From assembly GCF_963678635.1 (NCBI RefSeq), contig NC_087070.1, positions 20,071,461 through 20,135,460 on the forward strand: 64,000 bases of DNA, in the 5' to 3' direction. A program made the translations under genes and the position numbers. This document shows positions 12,879 to 26,243 of this stretch, piece by piece. The number at the start of each line of letters is the position of its first letter. The stretch's first letter is position 1. This stretch comes from Symsagittifera roscoffensis. Lineage: Eukaryota; Xenacoelomorpha; Acoela; Convolutidae. The notes below the pieces were generated by a model. That model saw only the letters and a list, made by a program, of their open reading frames with translations. It was not told the origin of the DNA and did no database searches.

Positions 12879-15098
12879 TGTTTCACTCTTTTTCGCGCTT
12901 TCGATTTCAACTCGAAATTTGAGTTGTCAAATATATCCATTTAGGCAAGGTGTATAACCGGAAAGACCCAGTTCTGGCTTCGGTTAAGATAGAATGCATT
13001 AGAGTTTAGTGGTGGAGGAATCGAGTGATACGTTTTTTTCGCAATTTACCGGATCGACACTTGAACGTTTTTTTTTTAATTTCAAGTCAAATTGTTCATG
13101 ATTTTGACATATGTGTGCTTTTTGAATCTCTTTCTAGGAGAGGGAAGGAACTATGACGTGGGGTCTGTTTTAATTCCAGCCGATTTTGAACTGCTCAAAG
13201 AAAAATCTTAGGGATCTATTGTGATATCATATGAAAGCCCTTTTAATCGTGGTTTGGCTTCTCTAAAATTTGAGGAAGTTGCCTCAGTGTCGATCAAATT
13301 TTTTTGAGTTTTCTGTTTTCAAGACTAAATTAGATAAGGGATTATACAAGTTTTAGAGGCTGTCCTCCGCATTAAATTTTACTGCAAATTCATTATACTT
13401 ATAATATTAAACATATTAACTTGAGTGCATCATAAATTGATACATTTGATGAAAAGTAATTTGAATTTTTTTAAATGAAATTGGGCAATCAACAGTATAA
13501 AATAGCTATTCGGTATCAAAAATGACGCCTTGGTTTGAAATTCATACTTTCTACATAATAAAGTTTCAAAAATAATCCGTGTTTAGGGTTAAATTTTTTT
13601 GGTAGGTTACTTAGCAGGTGGGCGGGGGAGAATGTACAGATGATCCGAAAAGCAAAAATTTTTGTGAAGAAAAATAACGATTTCGTCTGAGAATTTTTTC
13701 CCTTAATTCTGTCTCTTAGTTTGACCTAAATGTTTTCCGAACTCTTCTATTACACCAAAAAGACTCGGATTGACTTACAATTTTTGAACTGCGCACAAGT
13801 TTTAAGAACCGTGCCAAAAATGTAACTCTGAGCCCAATGCTGCATTTTCGACCACAAAATTGCGCTTTCCGGCACATGCACCCCTTCAAATAACGACATT
13901 TACAGGCGCCCATAGAACATTTTTCTGGTTAGTTTCGCCAAAAATTGGACGTCGCGCATTAAGTACCAGTGGAAAGAACGGAGGGCTGGAAAGCGTGAAC
14001 TTTAGATTTTATTTTTCTACTTTCTCTGATAGTAGGACGGAATTATGGCTAAAGTTTTTTTTACAGGTTTCAAATACCTAAAAATGATTGATTTTGTAAT
14101 GATAATAAAAGCTTTTCGAGTCGTGATTTGGACTGACTCTTGTTTTCTTATTTAGGAACATCGGTACAAATGACTTCAAAAGTTTATATGCTTTTTGTTC
14201 TGACTTTATGCAAAAATGATTGAATTTTGTATTCGGGGGAGGAGAGATGAACTTTGTATTCAGGTGGGTTTTTTAATTTTTTTTTGTTCGACGCAAAATC
14301 AGCTATCACAAATAATCATAGAAGAAATTTGAGTGATGCATCATTTTAAGTTTTCAGTAATAATTTGAACATAAAATTTTTAAAAAAATTTCTTTGTTGT
14401 TATAAATGCTTAACTTAAGCGTTAAAAATTAACTTTCTTGAGTTATTTTTTTTGAGTTTTTTTTAGCTCATTTGTGGATACAAAAAGTCAAAAATTCAGT
14501 GCAAAAAAAGTAAAAAATTGAATCTTTTTGCTTTCTTGTCATTTTTCTACATGAAATGTTTTCCAAATTGCTGATTTTACTATGGCTATCGAATATACCT
14601 CAGCTCCTTTTGATCAGATTTTTTTTATCACAGCACGCAAAAAAAACTCTATAATTTGACTGTGGTCGGAACATTTTGTGCTACTTGCACAGTAGCCGGC
14701 TATGCTTGTTCCGATTTTGAAATGATTTTTTTTCATTTATTTTGATGCTGTGTATAGAACTGCCTGCTTGCGTTTGATCAATAATAAATTAAACACTTCT
14801 AAATAAATGAAACAGTCGATGTCTTCAACGGGGAAAAAAATTTTTTTTGAAAATTATTATTTCGAATGGTGAAAAGTGACTGAATAAAAAAACCATATCG
14901 AGCATAAATATTCCGTTTTCTTCAGTGGTCGGAACAATAACACTCGTTCAATTCAAGTGGGCTAGCAAGCGTAGAGTTATACTACGAATCTATTTTTGTA
15001 AACCCACCTCGCAAATAAAATTCGTTGGTTTTTATTTCGCCAGAGATTTGGGGGTTACAAGCATCTGTTGTATTTGATTTATTGATAGCTGGTGTACG

Positions 15099-15225
15099 AA
15101 CAATTGAATACCACTCGCGTGCAATTAGCAGCTGCTCGCTTAGGAAAACTAATGATAAATTTGCCATATACTTTTGTTTTCTAATCGAGCAGCTGCTAAT
15201 TGCACGCCAATGGTATTTAATTGTT
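15099..15225. repeat. Long hairpin, copy 2
   Basis: Second copy of the 12752-12878 hairpin, in the second Q block. The arms still pair, with a few different mismatches (for example CCAATGG in the right arm, where copy 1 has CCAGTGG). Confidence 0.88.
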
Positions 15226-17384
15226 TGTTTCACTCGTTTTCGCGCTTTCGATTTCAACTCGAAATTTGAGTTATCAAATATATCTATTTAGGGAAGGTGT
15301 ATAACCGGAAAGACCCAGTTCTGGCTTCTGTTAAGATACAATGCATTAAAGTTTAGTGGTGGAGGAATCGAGTGATACGTTTTTTTTGCAATTTAGCGGA
15401 TCGATACTTGAACGTTTTTTTTTTAAATTTCAAGTCAAACTGTTCATGATTTTGACATATCTGAGCTTTTTGTTTCATATTTAGGGTTTTTGCTATATAT
15501 TGAATCTCTTTCTAGGAGAGGGAAGGAACTATGACGTGGGGTCTGTTTTAATTCCAGCCAATTTTGACTAGCTCAAAGAAAAATCTTAGGGATCTATTGT
15601 GGTATATTATGAAAGCCCTTTTAATCGTGGTTTGGCTTCTCTAAAATTTGAGGAAATTGCCTCATTGTCGATCAAATTTTTTTGAGTTTTCTGTTTTCAA
15701 GACTAAATTAGATAAGAGATTATACAAGTATTAGAGGCTGTCCTCCGCATTAAATTCTACTGCAAATTCATTATACTTATAATATTAAACATATTAACTT
15801 AAGTGCATCATAAATTGATTCATTTGATGAAAAATAATTTGAATTTTTTTAAATGAAAATTGGGTAATCAACAGTATAAAATAGCTATTCGGTATCAAAA
15901 ATGACGCCTTGATTTGAAATTCATATTTTCTACATAATAAAAATTCAAAATTAATCCGTGTTTAGGGTTAAATTTTTTTGGTAGGTTACTTAGCAGGTGG
16001 GCGGGGGAGAATGTACAGATGATCCGAAAAGCAAATATTTTTGTTAAGAGTAATAACGATTTCGTCTGAGAATTGTTTCCCTTAATTCTGTCTCTTAGTT
16101 TGTCCTAAATGTTTTCCGAACTCTTCTATTACACCAAAAAGACTCGGATTGACTTACAATTTTTGAACTGCGCACAAATTGTATGAACCGTGCCATAAAT
16201 GTAACTCTGAGCCCAATGCTGCTTTTTTCGACCACAAAATTGCAGTTTTCAGCACATGCACCCCTTCAAATAACGACATTTACAGGCGCCTATAGAACAT
16301 TTTTCTGGTTAGTCTCGCCAAAAGTTGGTCGTCGCGCATTAAGTACCAGTGGAAAGAACGGAGGGCTGGAAAGCGTGCACTTTAGATTTTATTTTTCTAC
16401 TTTCTCTGATAGTAGGACGGAATTATGGCTAAAGTTTTTTTACAGGTTTCAAATATCTAAAAATGATTGATTTTGTAATGATAGTAAAAGCTTTTCGAGT
16501 CGTGATTTGGACTGACTCTTGTTTTCTTATTTAGGAACATCGGTACAAATGACGTCAAAAGTTTATATGCTTTTTGTTCTGACTAAATGCAAAAATGATT
16601 GAATTTTGTATTCGGGGGAGGAGGGATGATTTTTGTATTCAGGTGGGTTTTTAAATTTTTTTTGTTCGACCTAAAATCAGCTATCACAAATAATCATAGA
16701 AAAAATTTGAGTGATGCATTATTTTAAGTTTTCAGTAATAAATTGAACATACAATTTTAAAAAAAATTTCTTTGTTGTTATAAATGCTTAATTTAAGCGT
16801 TAAAAATTAACTTACTGGAGTTATTTTTTTTTGAGTTTTTTTAGCTCATTTTTGGATACAAAAAGTCAAAAATTCAGTGCAAAAAAAAAATTGTTTTTTT
16901 TTTGCTTTCTTGTCAATTTTCTACATGAAATGTTTTCCAATTTGCTGATTTTACTATGACTATCGAATATACCTCAGCTCCTTTTGTTCAGATTTTTTTT
17001 ATCACAGCACGCAGAAAAAACTCTACAATTTGCAAAAAATTTTGTACGTTTTAAGACTGTGGTCGGAACATTTTGTGCTACTTGCACAGTAGCCGGCTAT
17101 GCTTGTTCCGATTTTGAAATGTTTTTTTTTCAGATATTTTGATGCTGTTTATAGAACTGCCTGCTTGCGTTCGATCAATAATAAATGAAACACTTAGCAG
17201 CTCAGATGGAAAAATAATTAACGATTTTCCTTTTTCTTGCATTTCTGGTAAGGAAATTGAAATTTCTGAAATGCTGAAAATTGTTAGATGGTTTATTTTG
17301 AATTCAACTATAATTTGACAAAAATTTTTATTCGTAAAAATGCCTAGCATAAAAATTTTTGACATTCAGACAAAGAAAAACACA

Positions 17385-17505
17385 ATGATGATGACGCTGT
17401 TCCAAGCAGCGTCAAAAGGGAACTTAGGAGCGGTGAAAAACATTCTGAGAAATGCTTCAGACCAGAGCACAGATATTACCGAAAAGAAAAATACAGCACT
17501 GCTTG
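17385..17505 (+). CDS. Ankyrin-repeat gene, first coding exon, upstream copy (exon 1a)
   Basis: Starts at the first of three consecutive ATG codons and encodes 40 residues plus one base (MMMTLFQAASKGNLG through KKNTALL). It ends at the donor GTAAGT (17506). The split codon fits exon 2 at 37158 exactly, so it could be joined there across a 19.7-kb intron. It differs from exon 1b (26244-26364) by three substitutions: G15E, N19D and T37A. Both copies have the same ATG, length and donor. Which one is used, or whether both are, cannot be told. Upstream sequence from about 16980 is shared by both copies and may hold a duplicated promoter. Confidence 0.75.
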
Positions 17506-20500
17506 GTAAGTTTCAACCATACTACTTTTGTTTCGTATTTGAGTTTTGATTTTTATGATCTCGTCTATGTTCCAGTTCATGATTTGTTTTTGACATAGAG
17601 TAATTGATTTTTATGATCTCGTCTATGTTTCAATACATAATTTTTATTTCATGACATCGTGTGATCAAGCTTATCGGTTAGAATCCACCTTTTTAGTTCG
17701 TTTGTTTTATGAGAATTTTTTTTAGCTGCTGTTTTTTGTAAATAGCCTGAATTCGAAATGAAAAATTATGTTGGATGTTTCTGGCATCCTACTTGTTTTT
17801 GCATTGTTGAGGTCGAAGTTTGAAGCTTACAAAAATAGAAATTTCAGCGTTATGACTATTTTATCAAACGCACAATTTTTTGAGAAAATTGAAAAACATT
17901 CATTTCGTTTTGTGCATCACTATCCGTTGCTTTCTATCAAGAGCTTTCAAAAAGTTTCACTGATGTTTAACTACTGATGTCGTGTTGACAAAATCTTTTT
18001 AATAGGATGCTTTTTAAATTTTTTATTATTGAAATGAAAAATTGAATTGCTTCAAGGAAGATAAAAAGGTTCGGGAATTCAGATTCAATCATTTTCTACG
18101 TAGAATGTAGATTCAACCAACACTGGCCTAATGAAGTAGTCTAATTTCGAATCCAGTATAGCGGATTAGAAAAACACGGAATCTTAGTTTTCAATCCATT
18201 AATTTTACTCTGAGTAAATTTTTTAAAAAAATTGATAGCGCCGTGGAGTCTGTTTTATGGCTGAAAGTGCTGTTGTTTGTTTATAATCAAGATTTCATAG
18301 TTCTTACTTGATTTGAGAGGAAGGGAAGAAATTCTTAGGAGCAGCAATCTATTTGACGCATCTTGCGTGCAAGCGTTTTAATCGAGCGTGCTATGATTAA
18401 TCTGTTTGAGGCATGTCCGACATGATCTTGTCGAATCCAGCAAACTTTGCGTCTTCCCCAAAAAATCGAGTCACTCGCTAGTTTTTTTCCGATACTTTTT
18501 GAATCTGTGATATGCAATTCATGTAAAAATTAAGCTTTCTCAGTTTCTATTTTTTGCTTGATTGAAAAAAAATTTTCTATGATTTTTTGCCCATATGGCA
18601 CAAATTTATTGAGCGCATAGCATTTGGAATTTAATAAAATCTGTTCTATCTGCTTTATTGATGGCTAGTCTCATGTTTGCTTGGTTCGCCGTTTTCGTTT
18701 CGGTACATAACTAAAGTTTTTTCTTCGGGCTCATTGTTTTTCTTTTTGCCGTTTTCTCATTTTTGAAAAGTAAAATTGTCTCAGTGTGAAATTCTTGTTT
18801 CTCTTAGTCGCGTAGGAATCGAGTTTCGTGGCTTAGAAATCGAGTGACGCGCTCTCTTCTGAATATACAGGATCAACCCTCGTTTTGGTCTTTTTTTATT
18901 CCAAGTCATTTTATCCTAAATTTTTACATATCTAAGCTTTTTGTTTCTTATTCAAGGTTTCTGATCCCAACACCTCTTTAGGAGTTCTAGGAGTGGGAAG
19001 GAACTATGACTTAGAGTCTGTTTCAATTCTGGCCAATTTTGACTAGTTCAAAGAAAACGCGTAAGGGGTCATTTGTAGTATCATTTAAAAGCCCTTTTGA
19101 CCGTGGTTCGAATTTTTCAAAATTTGGGGAAAATATCTCAGTCCATAGACACTGAACCCAATTTTTTGTTTTCCAGATAATTTACATCAGATATAATTCA
19201 AGTATTAATGGGTAGCCTCCAAATTAAATTCTTCTACAATTTTACTTCTACCTTGTTCATTCATTACTACAGATCAGATAAAAGCCCTTTTGCATCCTTA
19301 TTCAATTGGGGTGAAGAAAATTTAAAAAAAGAAAAGTTTTGTTTTCTATGATTGATTGTTTTTGCAATCATAGAGTTTAAAACAGCAACGGGTTCTCCAT
19401 GATTTGAGTTTTTATTTCGGTAATTTCAAATTTTTGCTGGCCTACAAGCTGGGCGATTCTTAGCGGGTGGCACTTACCCCAATGTCCGTACTTATTACAC
19501 ATGTGTAATCAAAGTTGCGAAAGCGCATGAAAGCTTTGTTTCTGTCAGCATCATCTGTTATATTTACTCATACCATAAATTTTAGCTATACGTACAGATA
19601 GCTGTTAGCTATTCGATAAGTTTATTACTTTTTTATATAATTTTTGATGCAAAATTAAAGCGTTATTCTGAAAATGGATATTTTCCCCGTATATTTGTCT
19701 CTGATATGCATGACACGGGTCTGGCGGAATTAAGCTGATTGTGTTACTTTGAGTAAATTTTACTATAGTGAAAAGATTTTTCTCCCTAACTTGCCTACAT
19801 GAATAGTTTGTTTTTTGAAGAGGAAGCGGATCAATCGTACAATCTCTCCTCATAAGTCGATTTAGATATTATTTAGTATATTAGGGCACCACGAATTGAT
19901 CTACTTGATGTAAAAAACAATAATCAAAGAAGAATAGTCAGTTTGGGTAATCAACAGTATAAAACTTTATATCAAATTTTGTCTCAAGCAATATTTTTTC
20001 TGCTCTGCGCCTTGGTTTGAGGGCATAATTTTATCGTAATCAATTTTCAAAACTAATACGTTCTTAGGGTTAAAAACTCTACAGCAGGTCACTTATGACG
20101 CTGATTGGGGGAAGGTACAGCTGATCCGACGGAGCAGATATTTTCGTTGAGTGATAACGACTTTGTCCGAGGTTTTTCCCCTATAAACTGTTGATTATGT
20201 TCAAATGACCAGAACATTTTTTAATCAATATAGAATATTTGAGGTTGTAGAAAAAAATAAAGCCAAAATTTGCAGTTTGTTTTTGCTTAAACTGAAACTA
20301 TTTCCGGAAAGTGGGGTTAATTTTAAGTAAAATTGAAATTTGAATCGATTATTTTTTCGTTAATTAAGTTTGAAAATAGATAGCGCTTTTGGATTGTCAA
20401 GTCTCTTTTTTGAGGTTGAAAATCATTTTGCCTGTTGTTAACTATGATAGTATATTATCGTTGCGACCTCTCAAAAGTTCCAGTCTTCTGCTAATTTTTT

Positions 20501-22036
20501 TTCGAATGCTTTTTCTACCTGTGATCTGCAATTTGTACGATGCCGTGTTGACAAAATCTTTTTAATAGGATGCTTTTTAAATTTTTTATTATTGAAATGA
20601 AAAATTGAATTGCTTCAAGGAAGCTTAAAAGGTTCGGGAATTCAGATTCAATGATTTTTTACGTAGAATGTAGATTCAACCAACACTGGCCTAATGAATT
20701 AGTCTAATTTCGAATCCAGCATAGCGGATTAGAAAAACACGGAATCTTAGTTTTCAATCCATTAATTTTACTCTGAGTAAATTTTAAAAAAAAATTGATA
20801 GCGCCGTTGAGTCTGTTTTATGGCTGAAAGTGCTGTTGGTTGTCTATAATCAAGGTTTCATAGTTCTTACTTGTTTTGAGAGGAAGGGAGGAAATTCTTA
20901 GGAGCAGCAATCTATTTGACGCATCTTGCGTGCAAGCGTTTTAATCGAGCGTGCTATGATTAATCTGTTTGAGGCATGTCCGGCATGATCTCGTCGAGTC
21001 TAGCAAATTTTACGACTTCCCGAAAAAATCGAGTCACTCGCTAGTTTTTTTCCGATACTTTTTGAATCTGTGATATGCAATTCATGTAAAAATTAAGCTT
21101 TCTCAGTTTCTATTTTTTGCTTGATTGAAAATAATTTTCTTTGATTTATTGCCCATATGGCACAAATTTATTGAGCGCATAGCATTTGGAATTTAATAAA
21201 ATCTGTTCTATCTGCTTTATTGATGGCTAGTCTCATGTTTGCTTGGTTCGCCGTTTTGGTTTCGGTACATAACTAAAGTTTTTTCTTCAGGCTCAGTGTT
21301 TTTCTTTTGACCGTTTTCTCATTTTTGAAGAGTAGAATTGTCTCATTGTGAAATTCTTGTTTCTCTTAGTCGGGTAGGAGTCGAGTTTCGTGGCTTAGAA
21401 ATCGAGTGACGCGCTCTCTTCTGAATATACAGGATCAACCCTCGTTTTGGTCTTTTTTTATTCCAACCATTTTATCCTAAATTTTCATCCATTTTATCCC
21501 AAACATATCCAAGCTTTTTGTTTCTTATTCAAGGTTTCTGATCCCAACACCTCTCTAGGAGTTCTAGGAGTGGGAAGGAACTATGACTTAGAGTCTGTTT
21601 CAATTCTGGCCAATTTTGACTAGTTCAAAGAAAACGCGTGAGGGGTCATTTGTAGTATCATTTAAAAGCCCTTTTGACCGTGGTTCGAATTTTTCTAAAT
21701 TTGGTGAAAATATCTCAGTCCATAGACACTGAACCCAATTTTTCGTTTTCCAGATAATTTACATCAGATATAATTCAAGTATTAATGGGTAGCCTCCAAA
21801 TTAAATTCTTCTACAATTTTATTTCTACCTTGTTCATTCATTACTACAGATCAGATAAAAGCCCTTTTGCATCCTTATTCAATTGCCCTCTATACAAAAA
21901 AAAACAGGACATTTTGGGTAAGGAAAATTAAAAAAAAAAAAATTTTGTTTTCTATGATTGATTGTTTTTGCAATCATAGAGTTTAAAACAGAAACGGGCT
22001 CTCCGTGATTTGAGTTTTTATTTCGGTAATTTCAAA

Positions 22037-22530
22037 TTCCCTTAGTTCATATCAAATAGTTTTTGGAAAAAAAATATCGAAAACCTTACAGATTGAAAGA
22101 AATATTTTTAAAAAAATCGAAAAAACATTGAAAACTTTTTGGACAATATCTAAGTGTAAAATCTTGAGTCGTACGAAATGAATACGACCAATTAGCTAGC
22201 CTCAATTCAATTTAAAACAATTTTGTTGTGCGAGATAACTCGCCACGCATCAATAATTCGCGTTACGCTCTCAGAATTATGAATAAACTCTCAAAGCGCG
22301 CATAATTTAGTCCAGAACAAAAAAAATTTTGCAATTTTCAAATCCCCAGATTTTTATAAAAAATAATCCGAGGTGAAATATTTTTGTTTATTTGAACTCA
22401 GACAGTCGATGTCTTCAACGGGGAATAAAAAAATTTTTGTTGAAAATTATTATTTCGAATGGTGAAAATTGACTGAATAAAAAAACCATATCGAGCATAA
22501 ATATTCCGTTTTCTTCAGAGTTCGGAACAA
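22037..22530 (+). repeat. Dispersed repeat 'E', left-truncated copy in block Q''
   Basis: Begins at CCCTTAGTTCATATC, exactly at the P''/Q'' junction, and ends TTCGGAACAA. It is collinear with 12104-12590. That the duplication breakpoint falls inside E suggests E copies served as sites for unequal exchange; this is inference. Confidence 0.8.
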
Positions 22531-22691
22531 TAACACTCGTTCAACTCAAGTGAGCTAGCAAGCGTAGAGTTATACTACGAATTCATTTTTGTAAACCCAT
22601 CTCGCAAATAAAATTCGTTGGTTTTTATTTCGCCAGACATTTCGGGTTTGAAAGCATCTGTTGTATTTGATTTATTGATAGCTAGTGTTCG

Positions 22692-22818
22692 AACAATTGA
22701 ATACCACTCGCGTGCAATTAGCAGCTGCTCGCTTAGGAAAACTAGTGATAAATTTGCCATATACTTTTATTTCCTAATCGAGCAGCTGCTAATTGCAAGC
22801 GAGTGGTATTTAATTGTT
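22692..22818. repeat. Long hairpin, copy 3
   Basis: Third copy of the 12752-12878 hairpin. Here the right arm reads GCAAGCGAGTGG, which restores pairing to the CACTCGC of the left arm at one position mismatched in copy 1. Confidence 0.88.
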
Positions 22819-24295
22819 TGGTTCACTCGTTTTCGCGCTTTCGATTTCAACTCGAAATTTGAGTTGTCAAATATATCCATTTAGGCAATGGGTATAACCG
22901 GAAAGACCCAGTTCTGGCTTCTTTTTAGATAGAATGCATTAGAGTTTAGTGGTGGAGGAATCGAGTGATACGTTTTTTTAGCAATTTACCGGATCGATAC
23001 TTGAACGTTTTTTTTTAAATTTCAAGTCAAATTGTTCGTGATTTTGACATATCTGAGCTTTTTGTTTCAGACTTAGAGTTTTTGCTAAATATTGAATCTC
23101 TTTCTAGGAGAAGTAAGGAACTATGACGTGGGGTCTGTTTTAATTCTAGCTGATTTTGACTAGCTCAAAGAAAAATCTTAGGGATCTATTGTGGTATCAT
23201 GTGAAAGCCCTTTTAATTGTGGTTTGGCTTCTCTAAAAATTGAGGAAATTGCCTCATTGTCGATCAATTTTTTTTGAGTTTTCTGTTTTCAAGACCAAAT
23301 TAGATAATGGATTATACAAGTTTTAGAGGCTGTCCTCCGCATTAAATTCTACTGCCAATTCATTATACTTATAATATTAAACATATTAACTTGAGTGCAT
23401 CATAAATTGATTCATTTGATGAAAAATAATTTGAAATTTTTTAAATGAAATTGGGTAATCAACAGTATAAAATAGCTATTCGGTATCAAAAATGACGCCT
23501 TGATTTGAAGTTCATACTTTCTACATAATAAAGTTTCAAAATTAATCCGTGTTAAGGGTTAAATTTTTTTGGTAGGTTACTTAGCAGGTGGGCGGGGGAG
23601 AATGTACAGATGATCCGAAAAGCAAAGATTTTTGTTAAGAAAAATAACGATTTCGTCTGAGAATTTTTTCCCTTAATTCTGTCTCTCAGTTTGACCTAAA
23701 TGTTTTCCGAACTCTTCTATTACACCAAAAAGACTCGGATTGACTTACAATTTTTGAACTGCGCACAAGTTTTATGAACCGTGCCAAAAATGTAACTCTG
23801 AGCCCAATGCTGCATTTTCGACCACAAAATTGCGCTTTCCAGCACATGCACCCCTTCAAATAACGACATTTACAGGCGCCCATAGAACATTTTTCTGGTT
23901 AGTCTCGCCAAAAATTGGACGTCGCGCATTAAGTACCAGTGGAAAGAACGAAGGGCTGGAAAGCGTGCACTTTAGATTTTCTTTTTCTACTTTCTCTGAT
24001 AGTAGGACGGAATTATGGCTAAAGTTTGTTTACAGGTTTCAAATATCTAAAAATGATTGATTTTGTAATGATAATAAAAGCTTTTCGAGTCGTGATTTGG
24101 ACTGACTTTTGTTTTCTTATTTAGGAATTTAGGAACATCGGTACAAATGACGTCAAAAGTTTATATGCTTTTTGTTCTGACTATGTGCAAAAATGATTGA
24201 ATTTTGTATTCGGGGGATGAGGGATGAACTTTGTATTCAGGTGGATTTTTTAGTTTTTTTTGTTCGACGCAAAATCAGCTATCACAAATAATCAT

Positions 24296-25547
24296 CCCGG
24301 GTTGACCAAAACTTCTAATCATACAATTTCCATTTATGAAAAACTTCTTGTCATACAATTCCATACAATGCCATACGTACAGAACATTGTATGAAATCTC
24401 TATGATAAAGATTTTTCCATAAATGAATATTGTATGATAGGTGTTTTTCCATAAACCAAAAATTTTGATTTTTTCTTTCAACATTTAGTTTCTGAAAACT
24501 TTTTGGTTGTGTTCGCAACCGAACACAAGTGACAAAGACCTTGGTTACTCAAAACACCAAAGGTTGGACGGTCTTGCATATACAATGCATAGCAAACGAC
24601 CTGAATTTGGATGTTTTTCACAATTGATATAACAAAAGTAACGAACTTTTATTTTTTGGTAAAATTTTTTAATGATGCTTATTTTAGATTTTTGAGTTTT
24701 CAAAATATCAGACATTGATCAAGGTTTACATTAACACCCCATACAAAAGAAATAGAAATTTTCAGCATTTTTGAAAAAAAATTTTAAGTGAAAAGAAAAT
24801 AAAAGCCAATTTTATCGTATCCAGGACTACGTTATGCACACAAGTGACAAAGACCTTGGTTACTCAAAACACCAAAGGTTGGACGGTCTTGCATATACAA
24901 TGCATAGCAAACGACCTGAATTTGGATGTTTTTCACAATTGATATAACAAAAGTAACGAACTTTTATTTTTTGGTAAAATTTTTTAATGATGCTTATTTT
25001 AGATTTTTGAGTTTTCAAAATATCAGACATTGATCAAGGTTTACATTAACACCCCATTCAAAAGAAATAGAAATTTTCAGCGTTTTTGAAAAAAAATTTT
25101 AAGTGAAAAGAAAATAAAAGCCAATTTTATCGTATCCAGGACTACGTTATGCACACAAAATATTAAATTTTGCACGCAAAAAAAAATTTCGAAAAATGTT
25201 TGTTTGCGTACGAAATTCGATTTGCGGTTGAAAAAAAAACAAAAAATTTTTTGGGCCAAATTTTCAAAATTACTTGGAAAATTTTTTGTGTCGCCATCAA
25301 AAAAATGCCAGTCATACAATTCCCATATATGGGAATTGTATGATAAGCATTTTTTTCAAAAAAACGAGAACCTCAGTTTTTATCACCAGACTGTTTTATA
25401 AGAATCAAACATCCACAGAAATAAGTTTATACCAGTTTTCAACCATTTTTAGAAATTGTATGAAAATTGTATGACAAGCATTTTTCCATACACTTGATGT
25501 ATGGAATTGTATGATAACGATTTTCGGTGTATGGAGGTCAACCCGGG
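24296..25547. mobile_element. Non-coding DNA transposon with CCCGGGTTGACC ends
   Basis: Ends are CCCGGGTTGACC and its reverse complement, flanked by AT on both sides (24294-24295 and 25548-25549). Comparison with the two other Q copies (about 14320 and about 16700), which read straight through AATCATAG, defines the insertion exactly and supports a 2-bp AT target duplication. Near both ends and inside there are about nine copies of TCATACAAT in either orientation, an arrangement typical of transposase-binding subterminal repeats. No transposase frame is visible, so it is non-autonomous. The superfamily is not assigned. A partial second copy lies at 47640-47924. Confidence 0.85.
24523..25152 (+). 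repeat. 315-bp tandem duplication inside the CCCGGG element
   Basis: 24523-24837 and 24838-25152 are almost identical. I see two differences: CATACAAAAG versus CATTCAAAAG, and CAGCATTT versus CAGCGTTT. The duplication is far younger than the 9-kb duplication that surrounds it. Confidence 0.93.
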
Positions 25548-26243
25548 ATAGGAGAAATTTGAGTGATGCATCATTTTAAAGCATTTCCAGTAATAATTTG
25601 AACATAAAATTAAAAAAAAAATTTTCTTTGTTGTTATAAATGCTTAATTTAAGCGTTAAAGTTTAATTTTACTCGACTTGATTTATTTTTTTTGGAGTTT
25701 TTTTAGCTCATTTTTGGATACAAAAAGTCAAAAATTCAGTGCAAAAAAAATGAATCTTTTTGTTTTCTTGTCATTTTTCTACATGAAATGTTTTCCAATT
25801 TGCTGATTTTACTATGGCTATCGAATATACCTCAGCTCCTTTTGTTCAGATTTTTTTTTATCACAGCACGCAGAAAAAACTTTATAATTTGAAAAAAAAA
25901 TTGTACTTTTTAAGACTGTGGTCGGAACATTTTGTGCTACTTGCACAGTAACCGGCTATGCTTGTTCCGATTTTAAAATGTCTTTTTTTCATATATTTTG
26001 ATGCTGTGTATAGAACTGCCTGCTTGCGTTCGATCAATAATAAATGAAACACTTAGCAGTTCAGATGGATAAATAATTAACGATTTTCCTTTTTGTTGCA
26101 TTTCTGGTAAGGAAATTGTAATTTCTGAAATGCGGGAAAATTTTAGATGATTTATTTTGAATTCAACTATAATTTGAGAAAATTTTTTATTCGTAAAATT
26201 GCCTAGTATAATAATTTTTGACATTCAGACAAAGAAAAACAGA

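Larger units (their letters stand above)
8176..17524 (+). repeat. Segmental tandem duplication, unit 1 (about 9.3 kb)
   Basis: Unit 1 begins at TTTGTTTCGTATTTGAG and ends a few bases after the splice donor of ankyrin exon 1a. Its order is block P (8176-about 12097), block Q (about 12098-14811), then a second, 5'-truncated Q copy (14812-17524) that carries exon 1a. The first Q copy is cut off before the exon. No coding gene other than the exon is supported. Frames of 60-107 codons here are either DNA-level copies of one another or the two strands of a hairpin. Confidence 0.88.

Noticed and set aside
12635-12944. Long frames on both strands (about 100 and 88 codons), repeated at 14982 and 22575
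   Set aside because: They are the two faces of a hairpin copied by segmental duplication, with no domain.
13716-14081. Overlapping opposite-strand frames repeated at 16183 and 23686
   Set aside because: They recur only because block Q is repeated. They have no splice context or recognised motif, and the frame lengths differ between copies.
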